Positions 56,554 through 64,000 of a stretch of 64,000 bases of DNA are shown one piece after another. The stretch is from positions 17,684 through 81,683 of the forward strand of contig NZ_QMFA01000034.1 of assembly GCF_003285005.1 (NCBI RefSeq), in the 5' to 3' direction. Source of the stretch: Paenibacillus sp. YN15. GTDB taxonomy: Bacteria; Bacillota; Bacilli; Paenibacillales; NBRC-103111. Position numbers and translations under genes: made by a program. The number at the start of each line of letters is the position of its first letter. The stretch's first letter is position 1. Under the pieces are notes generated by a model, which made no database searches, was not told where the DNA came from, and saw only the letters and a program-made list of their open reading frames with translations.

Positions 56554-57375
56554 TCAACCTTTTACGGCTCCCGCGGTCATACCCTTCACCAATTGCTTCT
56601 CAAGCAGCAGGTAGATGATGATTGTCGGCACGACAGCCATAGTCAACGCCGCCATTTGCGGGCCGAGACTGCTGGAGAACTCCCCGGTTAATCCGGCGAT
56701 GGCCAGAGGCAAAGTTTTGAGCGCCTCATTGTTTACCAGCACCAGGGCGAAGGAGAATTCATTCCAGTTGTAAATAAAGTTAAGAATCACGACAGTGGCC
56801 AACGCAGGACGTGTCATCGGCAGGATAATGCGGAAGAAGACCCCGAAAATGCCGCATCCGTCCATAACGGCAGATTCTTCGATATCCTTGTGAAATGAGC
56901 CCATAAAGCTGGTCAGGATAAAAATGGTGATAGGCAGGTGAAATGCTGTATAAGGCAGCACCAGAGACACCCAGGTATTCAAGATGTTCAAATTCTTTTC
57001 CACAAGGAAGACCGGAACCAGCGTCGCATGCACAGGCACAAGCATGCCGACGATAAAGAAAGAATACAGCAGGCTGCTTCCCTTGAATTTAATTCGGGAC
57101 AAAAAATAGGATGCCATCGCTCCTAGCAATACCGTAACCCCAAGGGAAACAATAGACACACTCAGGCTGTTCAAAAAGTAAGGGCCCAAATTGGCACTCT
57201 CCCAGGCAACACTGAAGTTGGCGAAGGACAGGGAGGAAGGAAGCGCAAACGGATGCAAGGCAATTTCCTGATCGCTTTTGAAGGAGTTATTGATCATCCA
57301 GAATAACGGATATATATTTAGCAGAGCATAAAAAATCAGCACGGCATAAATGACGGTTTTTTTTAGAACGGCCAC
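56554..57375 (-). CDS. Carbohydrate ABC transporter permease (MalG-like)
   Basis: 273 residues, about six membrane helices starting VIYAVLIFYALLNIYPLFWM. The EAA loop is DIEESAVMDGCGIFGVFFRI (near 170). It ends EKQLVKGMTAGAVKG. With the permease at 57394-58269 it forms a mannoside channel. No ATP-binding gene is nearby; a shared MsmX/UgpC-type ATPase is likely. Confidence 0.92.
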   Translation of the reverse strand: MAVLKKTVIYAVLIFYALLNIYPLFWMINNSFKSDQEIALHPFALPSSLSFANFSVAWESANLGPYFLNSLSVSIVSLGVTVLLGAMASYFLSRIKFKGSSLLYSFFIVGMLVPVHATLVPVFLVEKNLNILNTWVSLVLPYTAFHLPITIFILTSFMGSFHKDIEESAVMDGCGIFGVFFRIILPMTRPALATVVILNFIYNWNEFSFALVLVNNEALKTLPLAIAGLTGEFSSSLGPQMAALTMAVVPTIIIYLLLEKQLVKGMTAGAVKG

Positions 57376-57393
57376 AGTGTATTCCTCCTTTCT

Positions 57394-58269
57394 TTAGTCG
57401 TCCTTTGGCTTCAGCAGCTTGTTCGTAGTCATTATCAGAACAAAGCTGAAGATGAAGATCAGCAGGGATACCGCACTTCCGTATCCATACCGCAGGGAAG
57501 AGAAGGTCTCGTTATACATATAAATTGCCATAACCTCCGTAGAGTGGAAAGGGCCTCCGTTTGTCATGGCATAGATCAGATCGAAGGTTCGGAGGCTGCC
57601 GCTAATGCAAAGCATCACACAAACAAGAATGGTGCTCTTCAGCATGGGCAGCGTAATCCGCCATGTCCTCTGCCAGCCCGTCGCTCCGTCGATTTCAGCC
57701 GCCTCGTAGATCTCGCTGGGGATATTCTGCAGTGCCGCCAGCAGGATAACCAGATACATGCCGATGAACTGCCAAACAATCGTTACATTAACGCTTCCCA
57801 TAGCAGTAGCCGGTTCTCCCAGCCAATTTCGGGCCAGCGAATCAAGTCCTACCGCCCGGAGAATCCCGTTAAGCGGTCCGATTTCATAGTTGTAGATCAT
57901 ATTCCAGACAACGGACACAATAACCGAGGATATGACCACCGGCAGAAATCCGATTGTTCGGAAAATGCCCAGAAACTTCAGCTTGCTGTTCAGAAGCAGC
58001 GCCACGCCCAGGGCGATAGGCACCTGGCCGAACACAGAAGCAAGCACAACGTAAAGATTATTCAAGGCACCCTTCCAAAATATGCTATCTCGGAGCACCT
58101 CTTTAAAATTATCCAGTCCAATAAAAGACATGGTGCTTAAGCCGTTCCAGTCCATAAAGGAATAATAAAATGAGATAAAGATCGGGAAAATGCAAAATAT
58201 CGAATATATCAGCAGAGCGGGGATCATTCCCAGAAGAATTGAGCCCCATTTGCGTTCCAGCGTATGCAT
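57394..58269 (-). CDS. Sugar ABC transporter permease (MalF-like)
   Basis: 291 residues with SILLGMIPALLIYSIFCIFP as first helix and EAA loop YEAAEIDGATGWQRTWRITL near 190. It is 18 bases upstream of the partner permease and follows the binding protein after a 160-base gap with a hairpin. Confidence 0.92.
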   Translation of the reverse strand: MHTLERKWGSILLGMIPALLIYSIFCIFPIFISFYYSFMDWNGLSTMSFIGLDNFKEVLRDSIFWKGALNNLYVVLASVFGQVPIALGVALLLNSKLKFLGIFRTIGFLPVVISSVIVSVVWNMIYNYEIGPLNGILRAVGLDSLARNWLGEPATAMGSVNVTIVWQFIGMYLVILLAALQNIPSEIYEAAEIDGATGWQRTWRITLPMLKSTILVCVMLCISGSLRTFDLIYAMTNGGPFHSTEVMAIYMYNETFSSLRYGYGSAVSLLIFIFSFVLIMTTNKLLKPKDD

Positions 58270-58296
58270 AACTCTTTACCCCTTTCTAAAATGCGT

Positions 58297-58363
58297 AAAA
58301 AAGGAAGCGGCCTCTGCAGCCTTGAGCATTCGGAAGGCACAAGGGCATACCGGCTTCCTTTTT
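58297..58363 (-). other. Hairpin between binding protein and permease genes
   Basis: AAAAAGGAAGC (58298-58308) pairs with GCTTCCTTTTT (58353-58363). On the minus strand a T-run follows, so partial termination could keep the binding protein more abundant than the permeases, as in other sugar operons. Confidence 0.55.
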
Positions 58364-58429
58364 CATTGCTTCGGCCGGTGGTTGCACCTGCCTGTATAAG
58401 GTATAAGAAGAGAACCCCGCAGCCGCCTG

Positions 58430-59737
58430 TTACTTTACGGCCTTCTGCATATCTGCCGCCAGTTTCTCCGGGGTCATGGCATCAACCGTAATCGCTTGAA
58501 GCCCATTATTGATAATATCCGTGAGATTGGCCGGAAGCGTTGCATCATAGACAGGCGCCACTTTTATGTTCGCGGTCAATTCAATCAGCTGCTTATGGAG
58601 GGCATTGGTATCAGCAGGAGCCTGAACCTTTGCAGGGGACAGATAACCTCTGGAAATCATGGACTGGTACAGCTTTTCATCATAGAAAAACTTCAGGAAG
58701 GTTTCCGCTGCTTCCCTCTTTGCGCCGCTGAGCTGACTGTTCAACGCCAAACCATGCTGGGCACTTCCCGAGATGGCCATCGGATCGCCTTTGCCGCCTT
58801 CAACCTGGGGAAAAATTGCCATACCGATATTTTTACCCTCAGGAATTTTGGTCAGCATATCCAGCAGGGCGGAAGTACTGGCGATGACCATGCCGGATTT
58901 GCCTTGCAGGAACACATCAATGGCCTGCTTATTGTCAATGCTGTTCATATCCGAATTGAATGCTTTCAGCTTCACCATTTCTTCAATTGCCTTCAATCCG
59001 TTTACAAATTCAGGATCAGTAAATTTTTTCTGGCCGGCCAGTACCGCCGGGAGAAAATCACTGCCGGTAAAGCGGTCTCCAATGGTGGAGAAATAGTAAG
59101 ATTGGAGAACCCACTTGGCTTTATTGCCCAATGCGATAGGCGTAACCTTTTGATTATTCAGAGCTGTAATCAAGCTCTTAAATTCAGTAAAGCTGTCAGG
59201 AAAAGCAGCATATCCCGCCTTCGCAACCAAATCTTTGTCATAGTAGATGATATTCGTCAAGTTCATCCCGCCTGGAATGGCATACTGCTTGCCGTCAATC
59301 TGGTATTGGGCCAGATTGTCCTCCGATATCAGCTTGTCCTTCCAATGATCCTTGATATTATCAAGGGAAGAGACAAGCCCCGCGTCTACCAGGGGCTCAA
59401 GCTCAGCGCCAGTCCAAACCTGGAATATGTCAGGCAGCTGTTTGCCTGCAGCATTGGTCTTGAGCTTGATCTTGTATTGGTCATGGGCAATGGATTCTAC
59501 ATTCAGCTTGATTTCGGGGTGCTGCTCCTGGAATGCCTTGATCCGGTCTTGCTGTGGCTGACTGGCGCTGTCCGTCCAGGTTTGCCACAGGGTAAGCTCC
59601 ACCTGCGGTCCGGAGGAGGATTTCCCGCCTTCATTTTTTGAGGTATCCTCGGTATTGCTGCCCCCGCATGCGGCTAAGGAAAATGCCAGTGCCACAGAAA
59701 GAGCTCCGCCTGCAATTTTTGCGCTTCTCTTTTTCAT
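58430..59737 (-). CDS. Sugar-binding lipoprotein of the mannoside ABC transporter
   Basis: 435 residues from ATG 59737 (upstream ATG 59758 is less consistent with the signal). Signal MKKRSAKIAGGALSVALAFS with lipobox LAAC (Cys near 24), then a typical family-1 binding fold (VELTLWQTWTDSASQPQQDR, TNAAGKQLPDIFQVWTGAEL, IYYDKDLVAKAGYAAFPDSF). It presents an oligosaccharide, probably a mannoside, to the permeases. A cre site (59794-59807) is about 63 bases upstream. Confidence 0.92.
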   Translation of the reverse strand: MKKRSAKIAGGALSVALAFSLAACGGSNTEDTSKNEGGKSSSGPQVELTLWQTWTDSASQPQQDRIKAFQEQHPEIKLNVESIAHDQYKIKLKTNAAGKQLPDIFQVWTGAELEPLVDAGLVSSLDNIKDHWKDKLISEDNLAQYQIDGKQYAIPGGMNLTNIIYYDKDLVAKAGYAAFPDSFTEFKSLITALNNQKVTPIALGNKAKWVLQSYYFSTIGDRFTGSDFLPAVLAGQKKFTDPEFVNGLKAIEEMVKLKAFNSDMNSIDNKQAIDVFLQGKSGMVIASTSALLDMLTKIPEGKNIGMAIFPQVEGGKGDPMAISGSAQHGLALNSQLSGAKREAAETFLKFFYDEKLYQSMISRGYLSPAKVQAPADTNALHKQLIELTANIKVAPVYDATLPANLTDIINNGLQAITVDAMTPEKLAADMQKAVK

Positions 59738-59793
59738 CAGTTGATCCCCTGCTTTCATGATGTAATGGTTTACGTATTAAGTGTAACCCGGTA

Positions 59794-59807
59794 TGAAAGC
59801 GCAAACA
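59794..59807. promoter_or_regulatory. CcpA cre site of the mannoside operon
   Basis: TGAAAGCGCAAACA fits TGNAANCGNWNNCW and, with the flanking A, the whole 15-base consensus. It lies 57-70 bases before the binding-protein start. Nearby TTTACGTATTAAGTGT holds no clear promoter. Confidence 0.6.
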
Positions 59808-59925
59808 ATCCGATGAAATTCGAATAGCATCGGAAAATTTATTTACATTGTATTTTTTCGTATTTTTTCAGTTTGAACCCGGGAGACTGGAGTTATTCAT
59901 GCTTTTAAATATTCCGATGCTAGGC

Positions 59926-59941
59926 CGTGTTTGCAAACACG
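59926..59941. other. Perfect 16-bp palindrome CGTGTTTGCAAACACG
   Basis: CGTGTTTGCAAACACG is an exact dyad in the 600-base gap that separates the mannoside locus from the ICE genes. The role is unknown; it could be an operator or part of the element's end. Confidence 0.4.
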
Positions 59942-60338
59942 CTCTAGAGTAAAGGGCTGAGAAATTTCAGTCTCTCCTCATCATATTGCATGCCATAAAC
60001 GTGACTTTGCGGATTGAATTATCCATGGCGACCGTTGCCACTTCTTTGCATAACATTTCGCAACGGTTTCCCTCACGATTTTGAGTCGTGACTGCTATTG
60101 AGAAGATAGCAGAGGTTAAGTCAAAGAAGAGGAATTCAAAACCCGCGAAAAGCCTTGTAAAATCAAGGTTTTTCGCGGGTTTTTGTGCTTTTTTCAGCAC
60201 CCACAAGGCTTCCCGACAACAACCTGAAATGAGTCCATTTTTGGACGTCGGGAAGAACTCGGAGAGAACGGACAAGAACCAGCCCCGCTCCCTGCCATTG
60301 ACAAATGATCGGAGCGAATGCTCCAGGGAGGGTTATTC
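59942..60338. other. Gene-poor junction before the mobile element
   Basis: About 400 bases with no supported gene. It holds the strong terminator at 60138-60185 and the inverted repeat GGAGC-GAAT-GCTCC (60311-60324) next to the ParA ribosome site. Overlapping ORFs on both strands include the terminator stem and have no ribosome site, so they were not called. The left end of the element probably lies here, but no attachment core could be proven without the right end. Confidence 0.4.
60138..60185. terminator. Strong hairpin terminator upstream of parA
   Basis: AAAACCCGCGAAAA pairs with TTTTTCGCGGGTTTT, with an inner CCTTG/CAAGG extension. T-runs exist on both strands. It may insulate the element from chromosomal transcription. 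Confidence 0.75.
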
Positions 60339-61133
60339 ATGACCAAGGCCAAGACTATTACCATTGCCAACCAAAAAGGCGGCACCGGCAAAACCACATC
60401 TGCCTATAATCTGGCTCATGCTTTATCCCATGAAAATAAAAGGGTGCTGCTGGTGGATTTTGACCCGCAGGGCAATCTCAGCCTGTGCTTCGGCATCGAG
60501 CAGCCGGACCAATTGCCGGTCAGCATGTGCAACATTCTGGACGCCATCATGTGCGACCACCCGCTCCCCGCGGCAGAGGAATACTTGCATCATCAGCACA
60601 ACATCGACCTCATTCCCAGTAACATTGAGTTATCCGTCACCGAAATAAACCTGCGGGATGAAATGGGCAGCGAAAAAACACTGGCTACGCTGTTGGAGCC
60701 AATGAAGGAGCAGTACGACTACATCCTGATCGACACCAATCCGTCACTGGGGCTTTTAACCATCAATGCCCTTGCCGCCAGCGACAGCGTCCTGATTCCC
60801 GTCAACCCGCAGCTATGGTCCGCTACCGGACTGACGCAACTATTGAACATCATCGTGAAAGTGAAGAAGCGAATTAACCCGCAGATTGCCATTGAAGGCA
60901 TTCTGATGACCATGTGCGATACCCGTACCAACCTGTACAAAGACGCCTTCAAGCTGGTGCAGGATTACTACGGCGAGATTATCCGTATTTTTGAATCACA
61001 AATCCCTTTATCCGTCAAAGTCGGGGAAGCGAACTTTTACAGCCAGAGCCTGATGAGCTATCAACCGAAATCGAAGGTCACGCTGGCCTATCATTATCTG
61101 GCAAAGGAGTTGATGCAGCATGGCCATGCCTAA
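60339..61133 (+). CDS. ParA-family partition ATPase
   Basis: 264 residues from ATG 60339 (GGGAGGG 5 bases before TTATTC). Deviant Walker A ANQKGGTGKTTSAYNLAHAL (9-28), VDFDPQGNLSLCFG (Walker A prime), YILIDTNPSLGLLTINALAA (Walker B). It partitions or stabilises a plasmid or an excised integrative element. ParB follows with a 14-base overlap. This pair with DUF6075 and TnpV resembles Tn1549-like ICE modules. Confidence 0.93.
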   Translation: MTKAKTITIANQKGGTGKTTSAYNLAHALSHENKRVLLVDFDPQGNLSLCFGIEQPDQLPVSMCNILDAIMCDHPLPAAEEYLHHQHNIDLIPSNIELSVTEINLRDEMGSEKTLATLLEPMKEQYDYILIDTNPSLGLLTINALAASDSVLIPVNPQLWSATGLTQLLNIIVKVKKRINPQIAIEGILMTMCDTRTNLYKDAFKLVQDYYGEIIRIFESQIPLSVKVGEANFYSQSLMSYQPKSKVTLAYHYLAKELMQHGHA

Positions 61134-62196
61134 GCAACGAATGGCTCCTGAATTGGGCAGCATCGACGAACTGCTGAAGCTCTCCGAGCAATCCTTCAAA
61201 GAACCAGAAGGGACAGAAGCGGCGAAAGGAGCCATTCAGTCCATTCCGATTTGCAAAATCAAATTTTTCAAGGACCATCCGTTCCGTCTCTATGAAGGAG
61301 AGCGGCTGACAGACATGGCGGATAGCATCGCCAACAACGGTGTACTGGTGCCGGTCATTATCCGCACAATCGAAATCGACGAAAACGGCTGTGAATACGA
61401 AATGCTGGCCGGACATAACCGGATGAATGCCGCCCTGCTGATCGGCTTGGAGCAATTGCCCTCCATCGTGAAGGAAAAGCTGACCGATGAAGAAGCGCTT
61501 ATGTACGTGGTGGAAACCAACGTCTTGCAGCGTTCTTTCTCGGATATGCTCCCCTCGGAAAAGGCTAAGGTACTGGCCCTGCGCTATTCGGATATGTTTT
61601 CTCAGGGCAAACGAAATGACATTATTGAAGAGCTTAAAAAGCTGGAAAACCCGCAGTATAACAAGGAAAACTCTACTTCGCCCCTTTTAGGTACGAAGTT
61701 GCGCAGTGATGAAAAACTTGGTTTGGAGTATGGCTTATCTAAAAATACGGTAGCTCGCTTGCTACGCATTGACAAGTTGTTGCCTTCCTTAAAAAAGCGG
61801 GTCGATGATGCAGAGCTTGGACTTTATCCCGCTGTCAGTCTTTCATATCTAACAGGGGCAGAGCAAACCACTATTGACAGCATCCTGGCCCAAAACGAAT
61901 ACAAAGTGGATATGAAAAAAGCAGAATTGTTACGCGAGTATTCCGGCAGACTCACCGTTGAGCAAGCCACCAAGATTTTATCTGGCGAAGCCACCCGTAA
62001 GCCGCGAAGCAAAATACCTGCCTCCTTCAAGATTAAGCACAAGGTAATTGCTAAGTATTTCACGCCGCAAAGCAAGGCATCAGAAGTAGAGGAGATCATC
62101 GATAAAGCGCTGGAGATGTACTTTGCTCGTCAGCGTCAACAGCAGCCCACTCTCAATGAAGAAATGGAGGAATCTGATCATGTATCTGAGCTTTAA
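61120..62196 (+). CDS. ParB/RepB/Spo0J-family partition protein
   Basis: 358 residues. ParB N-terminal box: IPICKIKFFKDHPFRLYEGE, IANNGVLVPVIIRTIE and YEMLAGHNRMNAALLIGLEQ (the arginine-rich CTP-binding GxxRxxAA region). A helix-turn-helix lies near KLGLEYGLSKNTVARLLRID. Its start overlaps ParA. The central part (about 61610-61850) is more A/T-rich than the flanks, which suggests mosaic origin. The C-terminus is a dimerisation domain, weakly conserved. Confidence 0.9.
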   Translation: MAMPKQRMAPELGSIDELLKLSEQSFKEPEGTEAAKGAIQSIPICKIKFFKDHPFRLYEGERLTDMADSIANNGVLVPVIIRTIEIDENGCEYEMLAGHNRMNAALLIGLEQLPSIVKEKLTDEEALMYVVETNVLQRSFSDMLPSEKAKVLALRYSDMFSQGKRNDIIEELKKLENPQYNKENSTSPLLGTKLRSDEKLGLEYGLSKNTVARLLRIDKLLPSLKKRVDDAELGLYPAVSLSYLTGAEQTTIDSILAQNEYKVDMKKAELLREYSGRLTVEQATKILSGEATRKPRSKIPASFKIKHKVIAKYFTPQSKASEVEEIIDKALEMYFARQRQQQPTLNEEMEESDHVSEL

Positions 62197-62638
62197 AGAC
62201 CTTGACCATGAACAATTTTATGAAGGCAACCTGCGGATGACCCGCAGCCAGCAAGACCCGTATCGCAAAGCGTTGTTCTACTTGCTGGGCTCGACTCCGC
62301 AAACCCGTCAGCACATCCGGGATTTGTACGATTTTGACGAAAGCTGCATCCGCCTCTCCAGCTTGGAGCAAGGCTGGCAAACCAGCAGCACCATGAAGCT
62401 GACCCGGCTGGCCTTCAACCTGTTTAACGGGTACACCGGAGACATCGAAGCCGGTCAGGACCATCCCCGGAATTACAGCCCGTATCATTTATTTGACACC
62501 AGCCTGATGCCGTATTTTTTTGAAGCGGTGAAGCTGCGGTATGCGGAATATGCCCGCTCCTTGGAACAGCCCTATCTTCCGTTTACTCCCATGAATGTTG
62601 AAGCAGACTTTCATGAAGCAAATGAGATGGAAGCCTGA
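62180..62638 (+). CDS. DUF6075-family mobile element protein
   Basis: 152 residues from ATG 62180 (GGAGGAATCTG upstream; 17-base overlap with parB). MYLSFKDLDHEQFYEGNLRM, YRKALFYLLGSTPQTRQHIR, LEQGWQTSSTMKLTRLAFNL and YFFEAVKLRYAEYARS match DUF6075, found in Tn1549-like elements. Function unknown. Confidence 0.8.
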   Translation: MYLSFKDLDHEQFYEGNLRMTRSQQDPYRKALFYLLGSTPQTRQHIRDLYDFDESCIRLSSLEQGWQTSSTMKLTRLAFNLFNGYTGDIEAGQDHPRNYSPYHLFDTSLMPYFFEAVKLRYAEYARSLEQPYLPFTPMNVEADFHEANEMEA

Positions 62639-62688
62639 TTGCTTCCGTAGCATCGTTCCCCCATCAACTCAAGAAAGGAGAGCCAGCC

Positions 62689-64000
62689 ATGCGCCGAGTG
62701 GAGCGGTTGCGCGACTTATATGAACAAGAAATAACCAACCTGACCAGCAGCGGGGAAGCTTGGAGAGACTATCTGCACTTTGCTGCTTCCATCCACAAAT
62801 ATTCCTTTGACAACAGCCTGCTCATCTACGCCCAACGCCCGGAAGCGACCATGCTGGCTCCCCTCCCGCTGTGGAACCGCTTGGGGCGCTTTGTGAAGAA
62901 AGGCGAAAAAAGCGTCGCTGTCTGTGACTTTGAGCAAGGAAGCCCCATATTGAACCATCTGTTTGATGTCACCCAAACCACCGGCAAGCCGATTCCCACT
63001 CTGTGGAGCCTGGAGCAGTTGGACCCCGCCGAACTGGCCGGAAGGCTGACCTCCTACGATACGATGAACTTATCTTCCGCCATTGCTCAATTGACCCAAA
63101 CTGCCGTTACTTCTTCCTGGGAGGAATGGCTGCAAGATATGGAGCACGACATTGCCGATCATCTTTTGCAAACGATGCCCCTTCATGGCCTGGAGCAGCA
63201 TATGGGTGACTTAATCGAGGACAGTGTTCGTGTAATCATCCACCGCCGCTGCAAGCTGCCGGACCCAGACCATGTAGATTTCTCCACCATACCCCATTTT
63301 GACACCTTGCCCCTTGCCGCCCGCTTGGGATATCAGGTGAACACCATCGCCCGTAGCCTGTTAAACGATATTGCCCGCTACATTAAAATCATGGAACACG
63401 AAAGGAGCTTGTCTCATGGACAAGAAAGACACCCTGAAGCTCAGCTTTCAGGAGAGGGACGGCCTGCTGTACCCCAACCTGAGCATCTCGAACGAAGCGG
63501 AGACAGACCAGCAGCCCCTGGGCAAATACGGCCGGATGGCGTTGAATCATCTGCGACAGCATCACCCGCAGCGCTTCCTGATTCTCCAGATGCAAGGCGA
63601 CCTGATGGAAAAGATGCACCAAGTGGAACAGGAAGCGCTGGAGAAGATGGAGCAATTGACCGACCAGTTGCTCCGGCTCCAGCCGATGCCGCGAACCGAC
63701 GACACCCTGGAGCGGACACGGCACCTGAGCCAGATCAGGAACACCGCAGAGGAATTGGTGCTGAACGACATCGTACTGAAGCCGAGATAATTGAAGCCTC
63801 ACCATCTGCCGCTCCTCTATCAACCAGCCCGGAACCGCCTGTCAGCGGTTCTTTTTTTTCGCCTTCCGAGGCTTTTACTGAAACCCGTACCGCAGAGGAC
63901 ATGCTGGAGTTTCTGCTGCGTAGTGACCGAGATAACCTGGATTCCCGGGAACTCATAACGAGGATGGTGGATCGATTCCCAAACTGGTATAGATCTCCTT
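62689..64000 (+). CDS. Giant ICE protein, N-terminal part (ArdC-like ssDNA-binding domain; truncated by window edge)
   Basis: ATG at 62689 (AAAGGAGAGCC upstream) is open to the window end, over 435 residues. The start YLHFAASIHKYSFDNSLLIY (26-45), AQRPEATMLAPLPLWNRLGR and FVKKGEKSVAV resemble the ArdC-like N-terminal domain of the very large helicase/methylase proteins in Tn1549-type ICEs. Residues about 243-375 are a Pro/Ala/Gly/Asp-rich, low-complexity linker that shares DNA with tnpV in another frame. The catalytic domains lie beyond the window, so helicase or methylase function is inferred from the family only. Confidence 0.75.
   Translation, partial: MRRVERLRDLYEQEITNLTSSGEAWRDYLHFAASIHKYSFDNSLLIYAQRPEATMLAPLPLWNRLGRFVKKGEKSVAVCDFEQGSPILNHLFDVTQTTGKPIPTLWSLEQLDPAELAGRLTSYDTMNLSSAIAQLTQTAVTSSWEEWLQDMEHDIADHLLQTMPLHGLEQHMGDLIEDSVRVIIHRRCKLPDPDHVDFSTIPHFDTLPLAARLGYQVNTIARSLLNDIARYIKIMEHERSLSHGQERHPEAQLSGEGRPAVPQPEHLERSGDRPAAPGQIRPDGVESSATASPAALPDSPDARRPDGKDAPSGTGSAGEDGAIDRPVAPAPADAANRRHPGADTAPEPDQEHRRGIGAERHRTEAEIIEASPSAAPLSTSPEPPVSGSFFSPSEAFTETRTAEDMLEFLLRSDRDNLDSRELITRMVDRFPNWYRSP
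63416..63790 (+). CDS. TnpV-family protein nested out of frame within the giant ORF
   Basis: 124 residues from ATG 63416 (AAAGGAG 9 bases upstream). KKDTLKLSFQERDGLLYPNL, PLGKYGRMALNHLRQHHPQR, LMEKMHQVEQEALEKMEQLT and RHLSQIRNTAEELVLNDIVL match the TnpV transposon-encoded family. Its whole length overlaps the giant ORF in a different frame. The strong ribosome site and family match support real coding; the overlapping frame is low complexity. Function of TnpV is poorly known. Confidence 0.75.
   Translation: MDKKDTLKLSFQERDGLLYPNLSISNEAETDQQPLGKYGRMALNHLRQHHPQRFLILQMQGDLMEKMHQVEQEALEKMEQLTDQLLRLQPMPRTDDTLERTRHLSQIRNTAEELVLNDIVLKPR

Noticed and set aside
59967..60275. Minus-strand ORF of 102 codons before parA
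   Set aside because: It runs through the strong terminator stem, lacks a ribosome site, and resembles no family I can name.
60088..60342. Plus-strand ORF of 84 codons overlapping the same terminator
   Set aside because: Repetitive basic sequence encoded by the hairpin arms and no ribosome site; not credible as a gene.
1..64000. tRNA or rRNA genes
   Set aside because: No cloverleaf with CCA-proximal pairing or rRNA-like conserved stretch was seen by eye on either strand.

Overview
The window looks like chromosomal DNA from a spore-forming, fairly GC-rich Firmicute of the Paenibacillaceae (Paenibacillus or a close relative). Supporting evidence is a SspI-type spore protein gene behind a sigma-G-like promoter, a YheC/YheD-type coat-associated ATP-grasp protein, a YjcZ-type micropeptide, a LiaFSR/PspA envelope-stress locus, LplA/LplB/LplC-type sugar transporters, YesM/YesN regulators, and strong AGGAGG ribosome binding sites. 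No rRNA, tRNA or CRISPR array was found. Most genes lie on the minus strand.

Layout. 1-3.2 kb: sugar dehydrogenase/isomerase genes with a divergent AraC regulator. 3.3-4.3 kb: a methionine-rich 34-residue ORF, a short-hairpin array and a structured 3' region. 4.3-14.2 kb: a xyloside-uptake and GH52 beta-xylosidase locus with two paralogous binding proteins and a membrane AraC regulator. 14.4-26.3 kb: housekeeping and sporulation genes (SpoU methyltransferase, KtrA, SspI, BASS transporter, YheC/D, an Rpn-family nuclease, RF3, a Tat-exported phosphoesterase, G6PDH, GNAT) and an orphan FliD-like protein. 26.3-31.2 kb: a Lia/Psp envelope-stress cluster with two PspA homologues. 31.3-34.1 kb: small and hypothetical genes with dispersed repeats. 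34.1-41.6 kb: an iron, molybdenum and low-oxygen island (MoaA, LpdD-like, two hemerythrins, FeoAAB plus Cys-rich partner, MobA, MOSC) joined by Fnr-like and Fur-like boxes. 41.6-46.7 kb: phosphatase, HxlR regulator, oxalate decarboxylase, DUF488, a stand-alone IlvB and a CGCGG-motif putative RiPP. 46.8-51.9 kb: a transporter, hydantoinase, zincin and GntR operon. 52-59.8 kb: an ABC transporter, YesMN and GH130 mannoside-phosphorylase locus. 60-64 kb: the start of an integrative/conjugative element (ParA, ParB, DUF6075, TnpV, and the N-terminus of a giant ArdC-like protein cut by the window edge).

How genes work together. The GH52 and GH130 loci each pair an ABC importer (without its own ATPase) with an intracellular enzyme and a cognate AraC-type sensor. 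In the 34-41 kb island, Fnr-like boxes sit about 41.5 bp upstream of plausible transcription starts for both hemerythrins and the first feoA. Fur boxes are added at feo, suggesting joint control of iron uptake, di-iron proteins and molybdenum-cofactor genes by oxygen and iron.

The observations most worth a second look are: a near-perfect internal Shine-Dalgarno and ATG inside the rpn gene, which would make an intragenic C-terminal protein; TnpV encoded out of frame inside the giant ICE ORF; the methionine-rich micro-ORF and adjacent hairpin array; the CGCGG peptide without a nearby maturase; and an IrrE/ImmA-like zincin overlapping its GntR gene in a hydantoinase operon. All calls rest on reading the sequence and on recalled family features; no database search was run.
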